DNA from: Pseudoalteromonas ostreae
Lineage (GTDB): Bacteria > Pseudomonadota > Gammaproteobacteria > Enterobacterales > Alteromonadaceae
Direction: 5' to 3'
DNA length: 64,000 nucleotides
Assembly: GCF_018069805.1 (NCBI RefSeq)
Contig: NZ_JAGPYN010000014.1
Coordinates: 62,001 to 126,000 of the forward strand
The translations under genes and the position numbers were made by a program. The notes under the pieces were generated by a model. The model searched no databases and was not told the origin of the DNA. It saw only the letters and a program-made list of their open reading frames with translations. How positions within the stretch are numbered: position 1 is the first letter of the stretch; each line of letters starts with the position of its first letter. Of this stretch, positions 53,918-62,729 are shown piece by piece.

Positions 53918-55299
53918 TTTTCAGCTGATTGTGACTCTTCACTATCTACTGAACTACGAATGTTGCCACTGCTGTAAAAGGTAAGATCACCGATTAATTC
54001 AGGAACTAGTCGCTCGCTATTATAATCATAAATTTTATTCATTTGTGTTACGTGGAATGCGCCTTCTATCCGATCAATATTATTTATTGCCCATGCCTCA
54101 ACTGAATCTGAGCGAGTAAACTGCTCGGGCATTTTTTCTTTATCATCAAGTAGTGTTTGCCATAATTCGTTTTGGATCTGTGCGGGACTCCCTGTGAATT
54201 GTTCTAGCGCATCGTTTATCCAGCCTATGCCAATGTCGTTATAGGCGTTTAAGATATTATTATAAAGCTCACGTCTATTAGAGTCAGAGCTAACATTATC
54301 TTGCTGTGCAACAAACTTACCATTATCCATTTGGTAATACTGCTTATTGGCTTGATAATTCGTTTGCTGTGCAAGGTAACTAAATAAGTTAGGTTCTTGG
54401 TCTTTATCAACGTCATTGAGCATTGCCAACACATCATCCGCTTGGTGGTTTTTAACTACGCTCATCATGTCGATGATACCACTGCTTTGTGTAAGTGTAC
54501 TGTCAGATAAGTGGTCATTTAACTGCATAAGTTGATCTTCGCTGAGGTTTTTTTCTATTAATAAATTGGTGTAATCATTTGCCAATTCATATTTTGCACT
54601 GTTAGCCTTATAGTTTGATTTAAACCAGTTTATGGTTTCAGGCATACTGATCATTTCGACTCTTTCATTACCATGCTCATTTTCACCTAATGGTGACACT
54701 GGCTTCTTATAATCATTCCCTTGTTGTAATAATTCCCCCATTGTTGCGAGGGTACTGCTCAAGGCATCATCTGACAGTTTGCTTAAAGATGAAATTAACT
54801 GTGCACTGCTGTTGTTGTTCTCCATGCCAAAGTGATAGCTAGATGTTGTAACAACAAATTGACTGAATGTAGCAAGCTCTTCATCACTCATTTTTTTCAC
54901 CAAATCAAGTAGTTCTTGTGTTGGTTTTAGGTGTTGGAACATAAATTTATGTTCACCTTCAAGCCGGTCTACTTGATCTAAAAAAGCATTTATATCATCG
55001 GGATCTGTAAAGTCACCATAGCGATAGCTCGGCTCTTTAATTGGTTCACCTATGTTAATGGTGGTGCTAGAGGTGACTGTATAACGGTTCATACCAATAT
55101 AAGAAGAGGGGGTGTAATCTTGATTAAGTTTGCGGCCTTTAAATGGATCATAAAGGGGCGTACTTGCTGCGTCTTCGAGCGTTGAAAGGTGATCTTGTGG
55201 TTCGACAAGAGAAGCGGCGGCTTTAAACTCCGTGGCGCGATTAGCTGACATCGTTTGCAAAGCTATTTGCTGTGCTTGACCAAGATTGTGGAGTTTCAT
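53908..55299 (-). CDS. Hypothetical protein with repeated SDEEL-type helical motif
   Basis: A 463-residue protein I cannot assign. It has no signal peptide or membrane segment and no cysteine that I noticed. Four stretches share a (L/M)S(D/E)(D/E)xL pattern: MSDEELATFSQFVVTT, LSDDALSSTLATMGELL, LSEDQLMQLNDHLSD and NHQADDVLAMLNDVDK, suggesting a helical-repeat core. The first 25 residues (MKLHNLGQAQQIALQTMSAN) could form an amphipathic helix. The acidic, Asn/Gln-rich composition resembles secreted proteins without a signal peptide. The upstream 297 bases to the acetyltransferase start hold no recognised feature. It is convergent with the sulfotransferase gene (10-base overlap). Confidence 0.72.
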   Translation of the reverse strand: MKLHNLGQAQQIALQTMSANRATEFKAAASLVEPQDHLSTLEDAASTPLYDPFKGRKLNQDYTPSSYIGMNRYTVTSSTTINIGEPIKEPSYRYGDFTDPDDINAFLDQVDRLEGEHKFMFQHLKPTQELLDLVKKMSDEELATFSQFVVTTSSYHFGMENNNSSAQLISSLSKLSDDALSSTLATMGELLQQGNDYKKPVSPLGENEHGNERVEMISMPETINWFKSNYKANSAKYELANDYTNLLIEKNLSEDQLMQLNDHLSDSTLTQSSGIIDMMSVVKNHQADDVLAMLNDVDKDQEPNLFSYLAQQTNYQANKQYYQMDNGKFVAQQDNVSSDSNRRELYNNILNAYNDIGIGWINDALEQFTGSPAQIQNELWQTLLDDKEKMPEQFTRSDSVEAWAINNIDRIEGAFHVTQMNKIYDYNSERLVPELIGDLTFYSSGNIRSSVDSEESQSAENQP

Positions 55300-55596
55300 T
55301 GTTATTCCTTTAACGTTAACTTTATTATTTATCGACGCAGGGCGTTAAAACTTTAGTCGTTAATCTATTTTTTAACCCGTACTTTTATAAAAGGCGCTAA
55401 CGTTTAACACCACAGCAAACTATTATCTTGACGTGCTTGCTACTTTTAAAAAATAGCTAAGAGTTGTTATTTTGATATACGACAAAGTTGTGACTAATAA
55501 GATAGCAAATAAATGAAAAATCCAAAGTTCTGGGTTGTTCATTTGCAACAATTCGGTATAGTTTGTTATCAAACAATAAATATAATTAGAGCTTTT

Positions 55597-56058
55597 ATGC
55601 AGTTAGTCGACTTAACCCCTGATGATCCGGATGTGATTAATGTTTTTTCTGATATCGATAGGCTTATAAATTCTCTGTACCCAGTAGCTACGGCGCAATC
55701 GCTGTCGGTGAGTGAGCTTGGTCAAGCTAATGTGTACGCCATTGGCTTAAAAAGCGAGGAGGGTATTGTTGCATGTGGTGCGATTGTCAGACAGTTCGAC
55801 ACAGTACCTTATGGTGAAATACGCCGTCTGTATGTCAAACCAAGTCATCGTGGTAAAGGTTTGTCTCGGCGTATAATGCAAATTTTATTGCATCATGCTG
55901 GCGAAGAAGAGATCCCTTTGATCCGCTTAGAAACAGGTCCGAAACAGGCTGAATCGATTAGTCTGTATGAAAATTTAGGTTTTCAACGCTGTACAAGTTT
56001 TGGTAATTATACCGATAATCCACATAGCTTGTTTATGGAGTTAGGGCTCAGTCAATAA
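55597..56058 (+). CDS. GNAT family N-acetyltransferase
   Basis: A 153-residue acetyltransferase. The start at 55597 (MQLVDLTPDDPDVINVFSDI) is the usual GNAT start; the longer ATG at 55513 adds 28 residues of poor quality. The acetyl-CoA binding motif is RRLYVKPSHRGKGLSRRIMQ around residue 83-102 (RGKGLS in place of Q/RxxGxG/A), followed by RLETGPKQAESISLYENLGF near the end. The substrate is not predictable. It is a single gene upstream of speA. Confidence 0.87.
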   Translation: MQLVDLTPDDPDVINVFSDIDRLINSLYPVATAQSLSVSELGQANVYAIGLKSEEGIVACGAIVRQFDTVPYGEIRRLYVKPSHRGKGLSRRIMQILLHHAGEEEIPLIRLETGPKQAESISLYENLGFQRCTSFGNYTDNPHSLFMELGLSQ

Positions 56059-56428
56059 AGCTAATTAGTGGCTAGAAACTGCCTACGCTTTGTGTTTTAG
56101 TTTTTGAGTACTTCATCGATTTAATCTCCTACGCAACTACGGCTTATACACGGGTATAAGTCGTCATTTATATGCTCAAATGGCCTTGGTCTGCGCCACT
56201 TTTATCATTGAGAGTCACGTTTTCGGCTAACTTTTATATATATATTCCCTTTTAAGCATTCTATTTTTTGTACTAAATACGCCAATGCCCAACAAATAAA
56301 AGGGCCGTTGTTATCGACACTAAAACTCACTCGTTACGAGCAAAAATACTTGTTGGACTTGATAAGCTATTTTTCCTTTAATGCGCGCAACAGCCGCAAG
56401 GCATTCATCAAATAAAAGAGAAAGATAA
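56059..56428 (+). other. 370-base gap upstream of speA
   Basis: No reading frame of note. It contains one clear hairpin at 56139-56164: an 11-bp stem (one G-T pair) with an ACGG loop. It must hold the speA promoter and leader, but I could not place a promoter with confidence. Confidence 0.4.
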
Positions 56429-58342
56429 ATGAAAGAGACAACATCACTAGAACAAGCTCGCACGAGTTACAATGTTCGTCATTGGAGCCAAGGTTTTTTT
56501 GGTATTAATGATCAAGGTGATGTGTATGTTGCGCCCAAGGCTGATGCCCCAGAGCAAACCATCGCACTTATTGATATTGCAAAACAACTTGAAGATAAGG
56601 GCTTGAGTTTACCTGCGTTGGTTCGTTTTCCACAAATTTTGCATCATCGCGTGCACAGCTTATGTGCTGCATTTAATACTGCGATTGAAAGCTATGGTTA
56701 TCCAAAAGATTACTTGCTTGTTTATCCAATTAAAGTAAACCAACAGCGCGAAGTGGTCGAAGAAATTGTTGCAAGCCAAGCGAATGTAGAAAAGAAACAA
56801 CTTGGTTTAGAGGCAGGCAGCAAGCCTGAGCTATTAACAGTATTGGCATTAGCTGAAAAAACCAGTGCAGTGATTGTCTGTAATGGCTACAAAGACAAAG
56901 AATATGTGCGTTTAGCATTAATTGGCGAAAAGTTAGGCCATAAAGTGTATATCGTACTTGAGAAACTGTCTGAGCTGGACATGGTACTAAGCCAAGCTAA
57001 AGAGCTGAACGTAAAACCGCGTATTGGTATTCGCGTGCGCTTAGCGTCGCAGGGTAAAGGAAAATGGCAAGCCAGCGGCGGTGAAAAATCAAAATTTGGT
57101 TTATCTGCTTCACAAGTATTACATGTTGTTAATCGTTTAAAAGAGACTGATCAACTTGATTTAGTACAGTTAGTGCATTTTCATTTAGGGTCGCAAATGG
57201 CCAACATTCGCGACGTACGTTTAGGTGTTAGCGAAGCGGCGCGTTTTTATTGTGAACTACGCAAACTCGGTGCACAAATTGAATGTTTAGATGTCGGTGG
57301 CGGTTTAGCGGTTGATTACGATGGCACACGGAGCCAGTCTCACAACTCGATGAACTATAGCTTAGCTGAGTATGCAAATAATATTGTCTACACCATTGGT
57401 GATATTTGTAAGCAGTACGAGCAACCGTTCCCGACTATTATTTCTGAGTCAGGGCGTGCGTTAACTGCGCATCACGCGGTACTTATCTCTAATGTGATTG
57501 GCACTGAAAGCTATGAGCCTGAGGAAATTCAAGCGCCAGCAGTAGATGCACCGTTATTGCTGAATAACATGTGGCTGTCGTGGCAGCAATTGCATGTGCT
57601 GACAGACGACCGTGCATTGATTGAGATATATCATGATAGCCAAGGTGATTTAGCTGAAGCACATAACCAGTTTGCGATGGGATTATTAGATTTAACTCAA
57701 CGCGCTTGGGCTGAGCAAATAAATTTACGTGTGTGTTATGAGCTTAATAAACACATGGATAACAAAAACCGTTTTCATCGCCCGATCATTGATGAACTTA
57801 ATGCCCGTTTGGCGGATAAATTTTTTGTTAATTTCTCATTGTTTCAGTCATTGCCTGATGCCTGGGGTATCGATCAAGTGTTTCCGGTATTGCCATTAAG
57901 TGGCTTAACTGAGGCACCTCAACGTCGTGCGGTATTATTAGATATTACCTGTGACTCAGACGGTGCACTAGATCATTACGTTGATGGTCAAGGCATTGAG
58001 AGCACTTTACCAGTGCCTGCATTTAGTGCAGAAAAACCGTATTTGATGGGCTTTTTCTTAGTGGGCGCGTATCAAGAGATTTTAGGTGATATGCATAACC
58101 TGTTTGGTGATACCCACAGTGCGATGATCAGCATGGATGAGCAAGGCCAGGCGAGTATAGTAGAAATTAATCAAGGTGACACAGTGGCAGATATGATGCG
58201 TTATGTGCACTTAGATGTTGAAGGTTTTCAATCTTCATATGCACAGCTGGTGGCTGCAAAATTACCACAAGCTGAGCAACAAAGCGTGCTTGATGAATTA
58301 CAAGCGGGTTTAGACGGTTATACTTATTTAGAAGAGCTTTAA
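56429..58342 (+). CDS. speA: Biosynthetic arginine decarboxylase
   Basis: A 637-residue PLP enzyme that converts arginine to agmatine. Seen: the PLP lysine in [20 protein letters not shown] near residue 100, [40 protein letters not shown] with the glycine loop, [15 protein letters not shown], and the C-terminal [18 protein letters not shown] carrying the catalytic Cys. Length matches E. coli SpeA. Directly followed (1 base) by speB, so the pair makes putrescine from arginine. Confidence 0.97.
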   Translation: MKETTSLEQARTSYNVRHWSQGFFGINDQGDVYVAPKADAPEQTIALIDIAKQLEDKGLSLPALVRFPQILHHRVHSLCAAFNTAIESYGYPKDYLLVYPIKVNQQREVVEEIVASQANVEKKQLGLEAGSKPELLTVLALAEKTSAVIVCNGYKDKEYVRLALIGEKLGHKVYIVLEKLSELDMVLSQAKELNVKPRIGIRVRLASQGKGKWQASGGEKSKFGLSASQVLHVVNRLKETDQLDLVQLVHFHLGSQMANIRDVRLGVSEAARFYCELRKLGAQIECLDVGGGLAVDYDGTRSQSHNSMNYSLAEYANNIVYTIGDICKQYEQPFPTIISESGRALTAHHAVLISNVIGTESYEPEEIQAPAVDAPLLLNNMWLSWQQLHVLTDDRALIEIYHDSQGDLAEAHNQFAMGLLDLTQRAWAEQINLRVCYELNKHMDNKNRFHRPIIDELNARLADKFFVNFSLFQSLPDAWGIDQVFPVLPLSGLTEAPQRRAVLLDITCDSDGALDHYVDGQGIESTLPVPAFSAEKPYLMGFFLVGAYQEILGDMHNLFGDTHSAMISMDEQGQASIVEINQGDTVADMMRYVHLDVEGFQSSYAQLVAAKLPQAEQQSVLDELQAGLDGYTYLEEL

Positions 58343-58343
58343 T

Positions 58344-59267
58344 ATGACCACTTTGTTTGATCACCCTGATCACTCATTGTATTCCAATGGCATGACGTTT
58401 TTACGCCAGCCAATGGTACAAAATATTGCTGACATCAATGCTGATGTTGTGGTGTTAGGGTTGCCATTTGATATGGCAACCTCAGGACGCCCTGGCGCGC
58501 GTTTAGGCCCTGATGCGATTCGTCGTGCATCAGTGCACTTAGCGTGGGAAGAAACAAAATACCCATGGACGTTTAAATTGTTTGAGCGTTTAAAAATAGC
58601 GGATGCAGGGGATTTTACTTACCCAGTTGGTGATGCTGAGTACTTTACCGCTAAGCTTGAACAAGCAGCCACAGGTATTTTAAGCCAAGGCAAAACGATT
58701 TTAGGTTTAGGGGGCGATCATTTTGTAACTTTACCTTTATTACGCGCGCACGCTAAACGTTTTGGTAAAATGGCCTTGGTGCATTTTGATGCCCACACAG
58801 ATACCTACAGTAATGGTTCTCGCTATGACCACGGCACCATGTTTTATCATGCGCCAAAGGAAGGGTTGATTGATGTTGATCACAGCATTCAAATAGGTAT
58901 TCGTACTGATTTTGACCAAAGCAAACATGAGTTTGCAGTGATTGATGCGATGACCGCTAATGATTTATCAGCGCAGACTATTGCTGAGCAGATTAAAGCG
59001 AGAGTGGGTGATTTACCGGTGTACATCACCTTTGATATAGACTGCTTAGATCCAGCATTTGCACCAGGTACTGGCACGCCAGTATGTGGCGGCTTAACAT
59101 CAGATAAAGTACTTAAGGTATTACGTGCTCTTAAAGGCATTAATATGATTGGTATGGATGTTGTTGAAGTGTCCCCCTCGTATGATCAAAGTGAATTAAC
59201 CGCGATTGCCGCAGCCACCATTGCCAGTGAGCTACTGCATTTATGGGCACTAAAGCATAAGTATTAA
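58344..59267 (+). CDS. speB: Agmatinase
   Basis: A 307-residue ureohydrolase releasing urea and putrescine from agmatine. Mn ligands are seen in [31 protein letters not shown] and [20 protein letters not shown], with [17 protein letters not shown] following. Length matches the family. It starts 1 base after the speA stop, showing tight coupling in the arginine-to-putrescine route. A terminator follows. Confidence 0.97.
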   Translation: MTTLFDHPDHSLYSNGMTFLRQPMVQNIADINADVVVLGLPFDMATSGRPGARLGPDAIRRASVHLAWEETKYPWTFKLFERLKIADAGDFTYPVGDAEYFTAKLEQAATGILSQGKTILGLGGDHFVTLPLLRAHAKRFGKMALVHFDAHTDTYSNGSRYDHGTMFYHAPKEGLIDVDHSIQIGIRTDFDQSKHEFAVIDAMTANDLSAQTIAEQIKARVGDLPVYITFDIDCLDPAFAPGTGTPVCGGLTSDKVLKVLRALKGINMIGMDVVEVSPSYDQSELTAIAAATIASELLHLWALKHKY

Positions 59268-59285
59268 TATGTTTTAATGCAGATT

Positions 59286-59310
59286 AAAAAGCGCCAATTT
59301 GGCGCTTTTT
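59286..59310 (+). terminator. Terminator after speB
   Basis: A 10-bp stem AAAAAGCGCC/GGCGCTTTTT with an AATTT loop and a T-run. It may work both ways, since the small membrane-protein gene ends at 59326 on the other strand. Confidence 0.9.
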
Positions 59311-59325
59311 TTGTTTATAGCTATC

Positions 59326-59619
59326 TCACTTGAACTTCATATTATGCTTTTTGGCATAAAGTAAACATACCGGTATTTCAATTACCAAATAAGTTAAAAA
59401 GGTGAACCAAAACCAATTCATTTCAAACCAGATCCAATTAAATGCTATGTACGAATTGTAATAAAGGCTGCCTGCAATGGTTAAAGTGATCGCTGTGGCA
59501 AATAAATCCTGTATCGATACTTTTTTAAAATCATTTCCTGCAAAGCGTGGGTAAATAACACCATACCCTAGCGCAATCATGATGGCGGCTAAAACGATTA
59601 ACGTTAACTCAGGTGTCAT
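59326..59619 (-). CDS. Small membrane protein in the YjgN-M48 operon
   Basis: A 97-residue protein with three hydrophobic segments (about 4-20, 42-58 and 65-88), rich in aromatic residues (FNWIWFEMNWFWFTFLTYLV). No known domain is recognised. It overlaps the end of the M48 protease gene by 4 bases (ATGA), so it is clearly co-expressed. It could be a membrane partner of the protease; this is only a contextual guess. Confidence 0.75.
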   Translation of the reverse strand: MTPELTLIVLAAIMIALGYGVIYPRFAGNDFKKVSIQDLFATAITLTIAGSLYYNSYIAFNWIWFEMNWFWFTFLTYLVIEIPVCLLYAKKHNMKFK

Positions 59620-60653
59620 TTCGGCTTATATTGCCTCACATAATCAATTCTCTCTTGCGAGCTTGGGTGTGTTGATAAGTATTCTAACCAGCTATCATCA
59701 AGTTTAGCCTTTTCATCTAAGCGTGTTTGCAGGGCTTCAATTGCATCCGCAAAATCATGCTTAGAGTAGCCTAATGCGATTAATTTCTCTATTGCATACT
59801 GATCAGCTTCGCGTTCCATATCCCGTGAAAATGCTTGCTGTAAAAAAGACGATCCAGAGCCCAAAACCACCTCTGTAATACCTTCTAAGTCACCAAGAAT
59901 AACCGCGAGAACAATACTACTGGCTGCCGCTTGTGCGGTCAGGCGAATACCATGATGGTACTCAACATGACCAATTTCATGTAATAAAATTGCGCGTAGT
60001 GCGTCCGGCTTATCATTTAAGAGCTTAACAAGCTCATCGGTAACAACAACGCGGCCATGTGGCAGTGCAAACGCATTAGCTGACAAGTAGTCTGATTTAT
60101 AAAATGAGAGTCTAAATTTAGCGGCATCTAAATTCAGCTGCTTGAGCATCGTTTGCCATTGTAACTGTAATGCTGATTGTTGGTCTTCACTGAGCTTTGT
60201 TGGCTCTAAAGCAACTTTCTCAATCACAGTGATAGCTTGCTCTCCCATGTTTTCAACGGTGCTAGGTGAGGCCAAGCTTACGCTATATACCGCGATGGCT
60301 GGGATGCCTCGGTATAAAATAAACCACAATAGCAGTGGCGTTAAGATAATTGACAGTAAAATAAGCGCTTTATTTTTTTCTAAGCGTTCAGTAAGTCCCT
60401 GTTTATCTGGAGCAAACTGCCAGCGAAAATGTATATCCTGGGGCACAAAGCGGCCCCCTTCAGAAAAGCAGATTGCGGATGCAATACCCGGCAAAGGGCT
60501 TTCTAACAGGCAATTTACGAGTGATGAAGACACTAAAAGCTGTTGTTGAGCGTCGATAAGTTGCAGGTTGTCGTCAGTGACAATAGCGCTGCATTGTTGA
60601 TGCTGGCTGCTATTAGGGTAGTAATAGCAGCCAGTGATAGGAAAATCACTCAT
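59616..60653 (-). CDS. M48 family membrane metalloprotease
   Basis: A 345-residue protein. The first 90 residues (PITGCYYYPNSSQHQQCSAI) form a small domain, a membrane helix lies at about 96-115, and an M48 domain follows with the zinc motif HEIGH at 225-229 (LLHEIGHVEYHH), the NAFALPHGRVVVTDELV loop before it and READQYAIEKLIALGY supplying the third ligand. It is similar to YcaL/LoiP/BepA-type proteases but with an N-terminal membrane-anchored build. It starts immediately after the YjgN stop (TAA directly before ATG). It probably cleaves misfolded membrane or envelope proteins. Confidence 0.9.
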   Translation of the reverse strand: MSDFPITGCYYYPNSSQHQQCSAIVTDDNLQLIDAQQQLLVSSSLVNCLLESPLPGIASAICFSEGGRFVPQDIHFRWQFAPDKQGLTERLEKNKALILLSIILTPLLLWFILYRGIPAIAVYSVSLASPSTVENMGEQAITVIEKVALEPTKLSEDQQSALQLQWQTMLKQLNLDAAKFRLSFYKSDYLSANAFALPHGRVVVTDELVKLLNDKPDALRAILLHEIGHVEYHHGIRLTAQAAASSIVLAVILGDLEGITEVVLGSGSSFLQQAFSRDMEREADQYAIEKLIALGYSKHDFADAIEALQTRLDEKAKLDDSWLEYLSTHPSSQERIDYVRQYKPK

Positions 60654-61748
60654 TTAAGTAAGCGAAATATCAATATCAAACACATTTGCCGCTTCTTCAG
60701 CAAATGATGATTGCTCTTGTTGCGCTGTATCAATAATTGAAAGGGCACCGCTGTAGATGGTGACCTCTGTTGCTTTAGCGAGTAGGCGAGCTCTGCGTAT
60801 TTTTGCCCATGGGTAAGCCATGCCTAAACTAAAAATAATTGCCAGTGCATTAGTGAATAACAATATGGCGTAGTCTGCGGCCTTTAAATCAGATTTAAAG
60901 CAGGTCACATCGCTAAACTCACTACTGTTAAAAATATGGTTACGAATAATTGATTGATAAACTGCACTGATCATTGTTAGAAATGCTATGTATAAGGCCA
61001 TTATTAACAGTGGAAATATTATGGTAGAAATATTTATATTATTTGGATCAATGTCACTCACGCTCATTGCTACTCCACCGATGCCTGCAAAAATACCAAA
61101 GATAACTAAGCCTGCGATTGCGACTCCGATTGTAATAAGTGTAGCCATATAATAGGTTTCACCTTTGAGGTTCACATTGATAGCTTTATTACCGTAACTG
61201 ATATTTTCATGTAAATATTGATCCATACGCTTTAACGCGTAAGGCAGTAATAAATACAATGTGAATACACTGGCGATAGGCAATAGTACAAAGTTAACGA
61301 ATGCGTCGCCGTAGTTGCCAGAAAATGCAAAACGTACGTTACGATGGCGGGTCATACGCATATTAAAACGTAGGCCTTGGTTGATGATCCAAGGCATAGC
61401 CAATAAAAAACCTAGTGCGAATAAAAGTCCAATTAATGGTAATAACTGTACAACAAGGCTGTAAATTACAAAAACCACCACCGCTAAAATACGCCCTTTG
61501 AGAATTTGTATTGGGGTGGCTAGGTAGTCAAAACTATGGCCATCGATTTGGGTGTTACCATAAAAATAACGATAGGTGCGTACTTTAGCCCATGCCGAAT
61601 AAATACCGAGGGTTAAAATACTAAGCAGAATATTGACTATCCAGATGCCAAAGAATTCGCCAGCTTGACCGCTAAATTGTACTCGGCCTTGAAAGATAGT
61701 TGGGTTAGTTGCGATTGGTGATTCAGTTGAATGTGTGGTGGGTTCCAT
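60654..61748 (-). CDS. YjgN (DUF898) family membrane protein
   Basis: A 364-residue polytopic membrane protein of the YjgN/DUF898 family. Seen: the FSGQAGEFFGIWIVNILLSI start with TLGIYSAWAKVRTYRYFYGN, repeated as SLGMAYPWAKIRRARLLAKA near the end, the family's signature around each repeat. There are about six to eight membrane helices. The function is unknown. The gene is the first of a three-gene operon with an M48 protease and a small membrane protein, an arrangement often kept in gammaproteobacteria (from memory). AAGGAA lies upstream of the ATG. Confidence 0.88.
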   Translation of the reverse strand: MEPTTHSTESPIATNPTIFQGRVQFSGQAGEFFGIWIVNILLSILTLGIYSAWAKVRTYRYFYGNTQIDGHSFDYLATPIQILKGRILAVVVFVIYSLVVQLLPLIGLLFALGFLLAMPWIINQGLRFNMRMTRHRNVRFAFSGNYGDAFVNFVLLPIASVFTLYLLLPYALKRMDQYLHENISYGNKAINVNLKGETYYMATLITIGVAIAGLVIFGIFAGIGGVAMSVSDIDPNNINISTIIFPLLIMALYIAFLTMISAVYQSIIRNHIFNSSEFSDVTCFKSDLKAADYAILLFTNALAIIFSLGMAYPWAKIRRARLLAKATEVTIYSGALSIIDTAQQEQSSFAEEAANVFDIDISLT

Positions 61749-61917
61749 TTTTTATTTCCAGTTCCTTTTATTAAGTAGCAGAAGTTACTAAAAAAATGGT
61801 TTTTAATCAATCATAATCAACGGTAGCAACTAATTTAACGGTAGAAAGACTGAGCTTTCAATTTTAGAACTTTTAGTTATATCTGTTATACTCACGGCGT
61901 CATTTTATGAGGCTGTT

Positions 61918-62649
61918 ATGATTTCAAAAAACCAACTTAAGTTAATTCGTGCATTAGGTCAAAAAAAGTACCGAAAGCAACATAATCAATACCTTGTGCA
62001 AGGTGAAAAAAACGTACTTGAGTTATTGGCAAGTGGTTTAACAATTATTGATATATTTGCGACAGCAGCCTTTATCGCGCAGTTCCAGCAGCAGTTTACT
62101 CACGTAAATATGATTGAAGCTGATGAAGATGTGTTAACTAAAGCAAGTACTTTAGTGAGTAATAATGCAGCTATTGCGATAGTTGACATGCCAACAGCGA
62201 GTGCACCGCAGGCAAGCGGTTTAATCTTAGCCCTTGATGGCGTATCTGATCCAGGCAATTTAGGTACCATTATCAGAGTAGCTGATTGGTATGGGATCAA
62301 GCATATTGTCACCAGCACAGATAGTGCCGATGCTTATAACCCTAAAACTATTAGCGCCACTATGGGCTCGTTTGTTAGAGTCTCAGTGAGCCAAGTTGAG
62401 TTGCCTGCGTACTTAAGCGGTTTAAACTTACCTATTTATGGCGCTTTTTTAGATGGAAAAAGCGTGCATAAAACTCAATTTACAGGCCAAGGTGTTTTGT
62501 TAATGGGTAGTGAGTCTCATGGAATACGTCAAGCTTGCACAGCATTGGTAACAGATAAAATAACCATCCCCGCTTTTGGTGGTGCAGAATCTCTCAATGT
62601 AGCCATGGCAACGGGTATTATTTTAGATAATTTTAAACGCCAAGCTTAA
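61918..62649 (+). CDS. TrmH/SpoU family RNA methyltransferase
   Basis: A 243-residue SPOUT methyltransferase. Seen: an N-terminal substrate-binding domain (LRALGQKKYRKQHNQYLVQG in part), then motif 1 LALDGVSDPGNLGTIIRVAD near residue 105, motif 2 LLMGSESHGIRQACTAL near 190, and motif 3 IPAFGGAESLNVAMATGIIL near 220. The family 2'-O-methylates tRNA or rRNA; the exact target is not predictable from sequence. It begins just before smc, and the pair is common in Alteromonadales (from memory). Confidence 0.92.
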   Translation: MISKNQLKLIRALGQKKYRKQHNQYLVQGEKNVLELLASGLTIIDIFATAAFIAQFQQQFTHVNMIEADEDVLTKASTLVSNNAAIAIVDMPTASAPQASGLILALDGVSDPGNLGTIIRVADWYGIKHIVTSTDSADAYNPKTISATMGSFVRVSVSQVELPAYLSGLNLPIYGAFLDGKSVHKTQFTGQGVLLMGSESHGIRQACTALVTDKITIPAFGGAESLNVAMATGIILDNFKRQA

Positions 62650-62729
62650 TCCCTGTACTTACTTTTATCGTCAAGAACGGTTAAATTAGATACTCTAGCT
62701 ATAACAATAACAATCGGTAAACCAATTAG

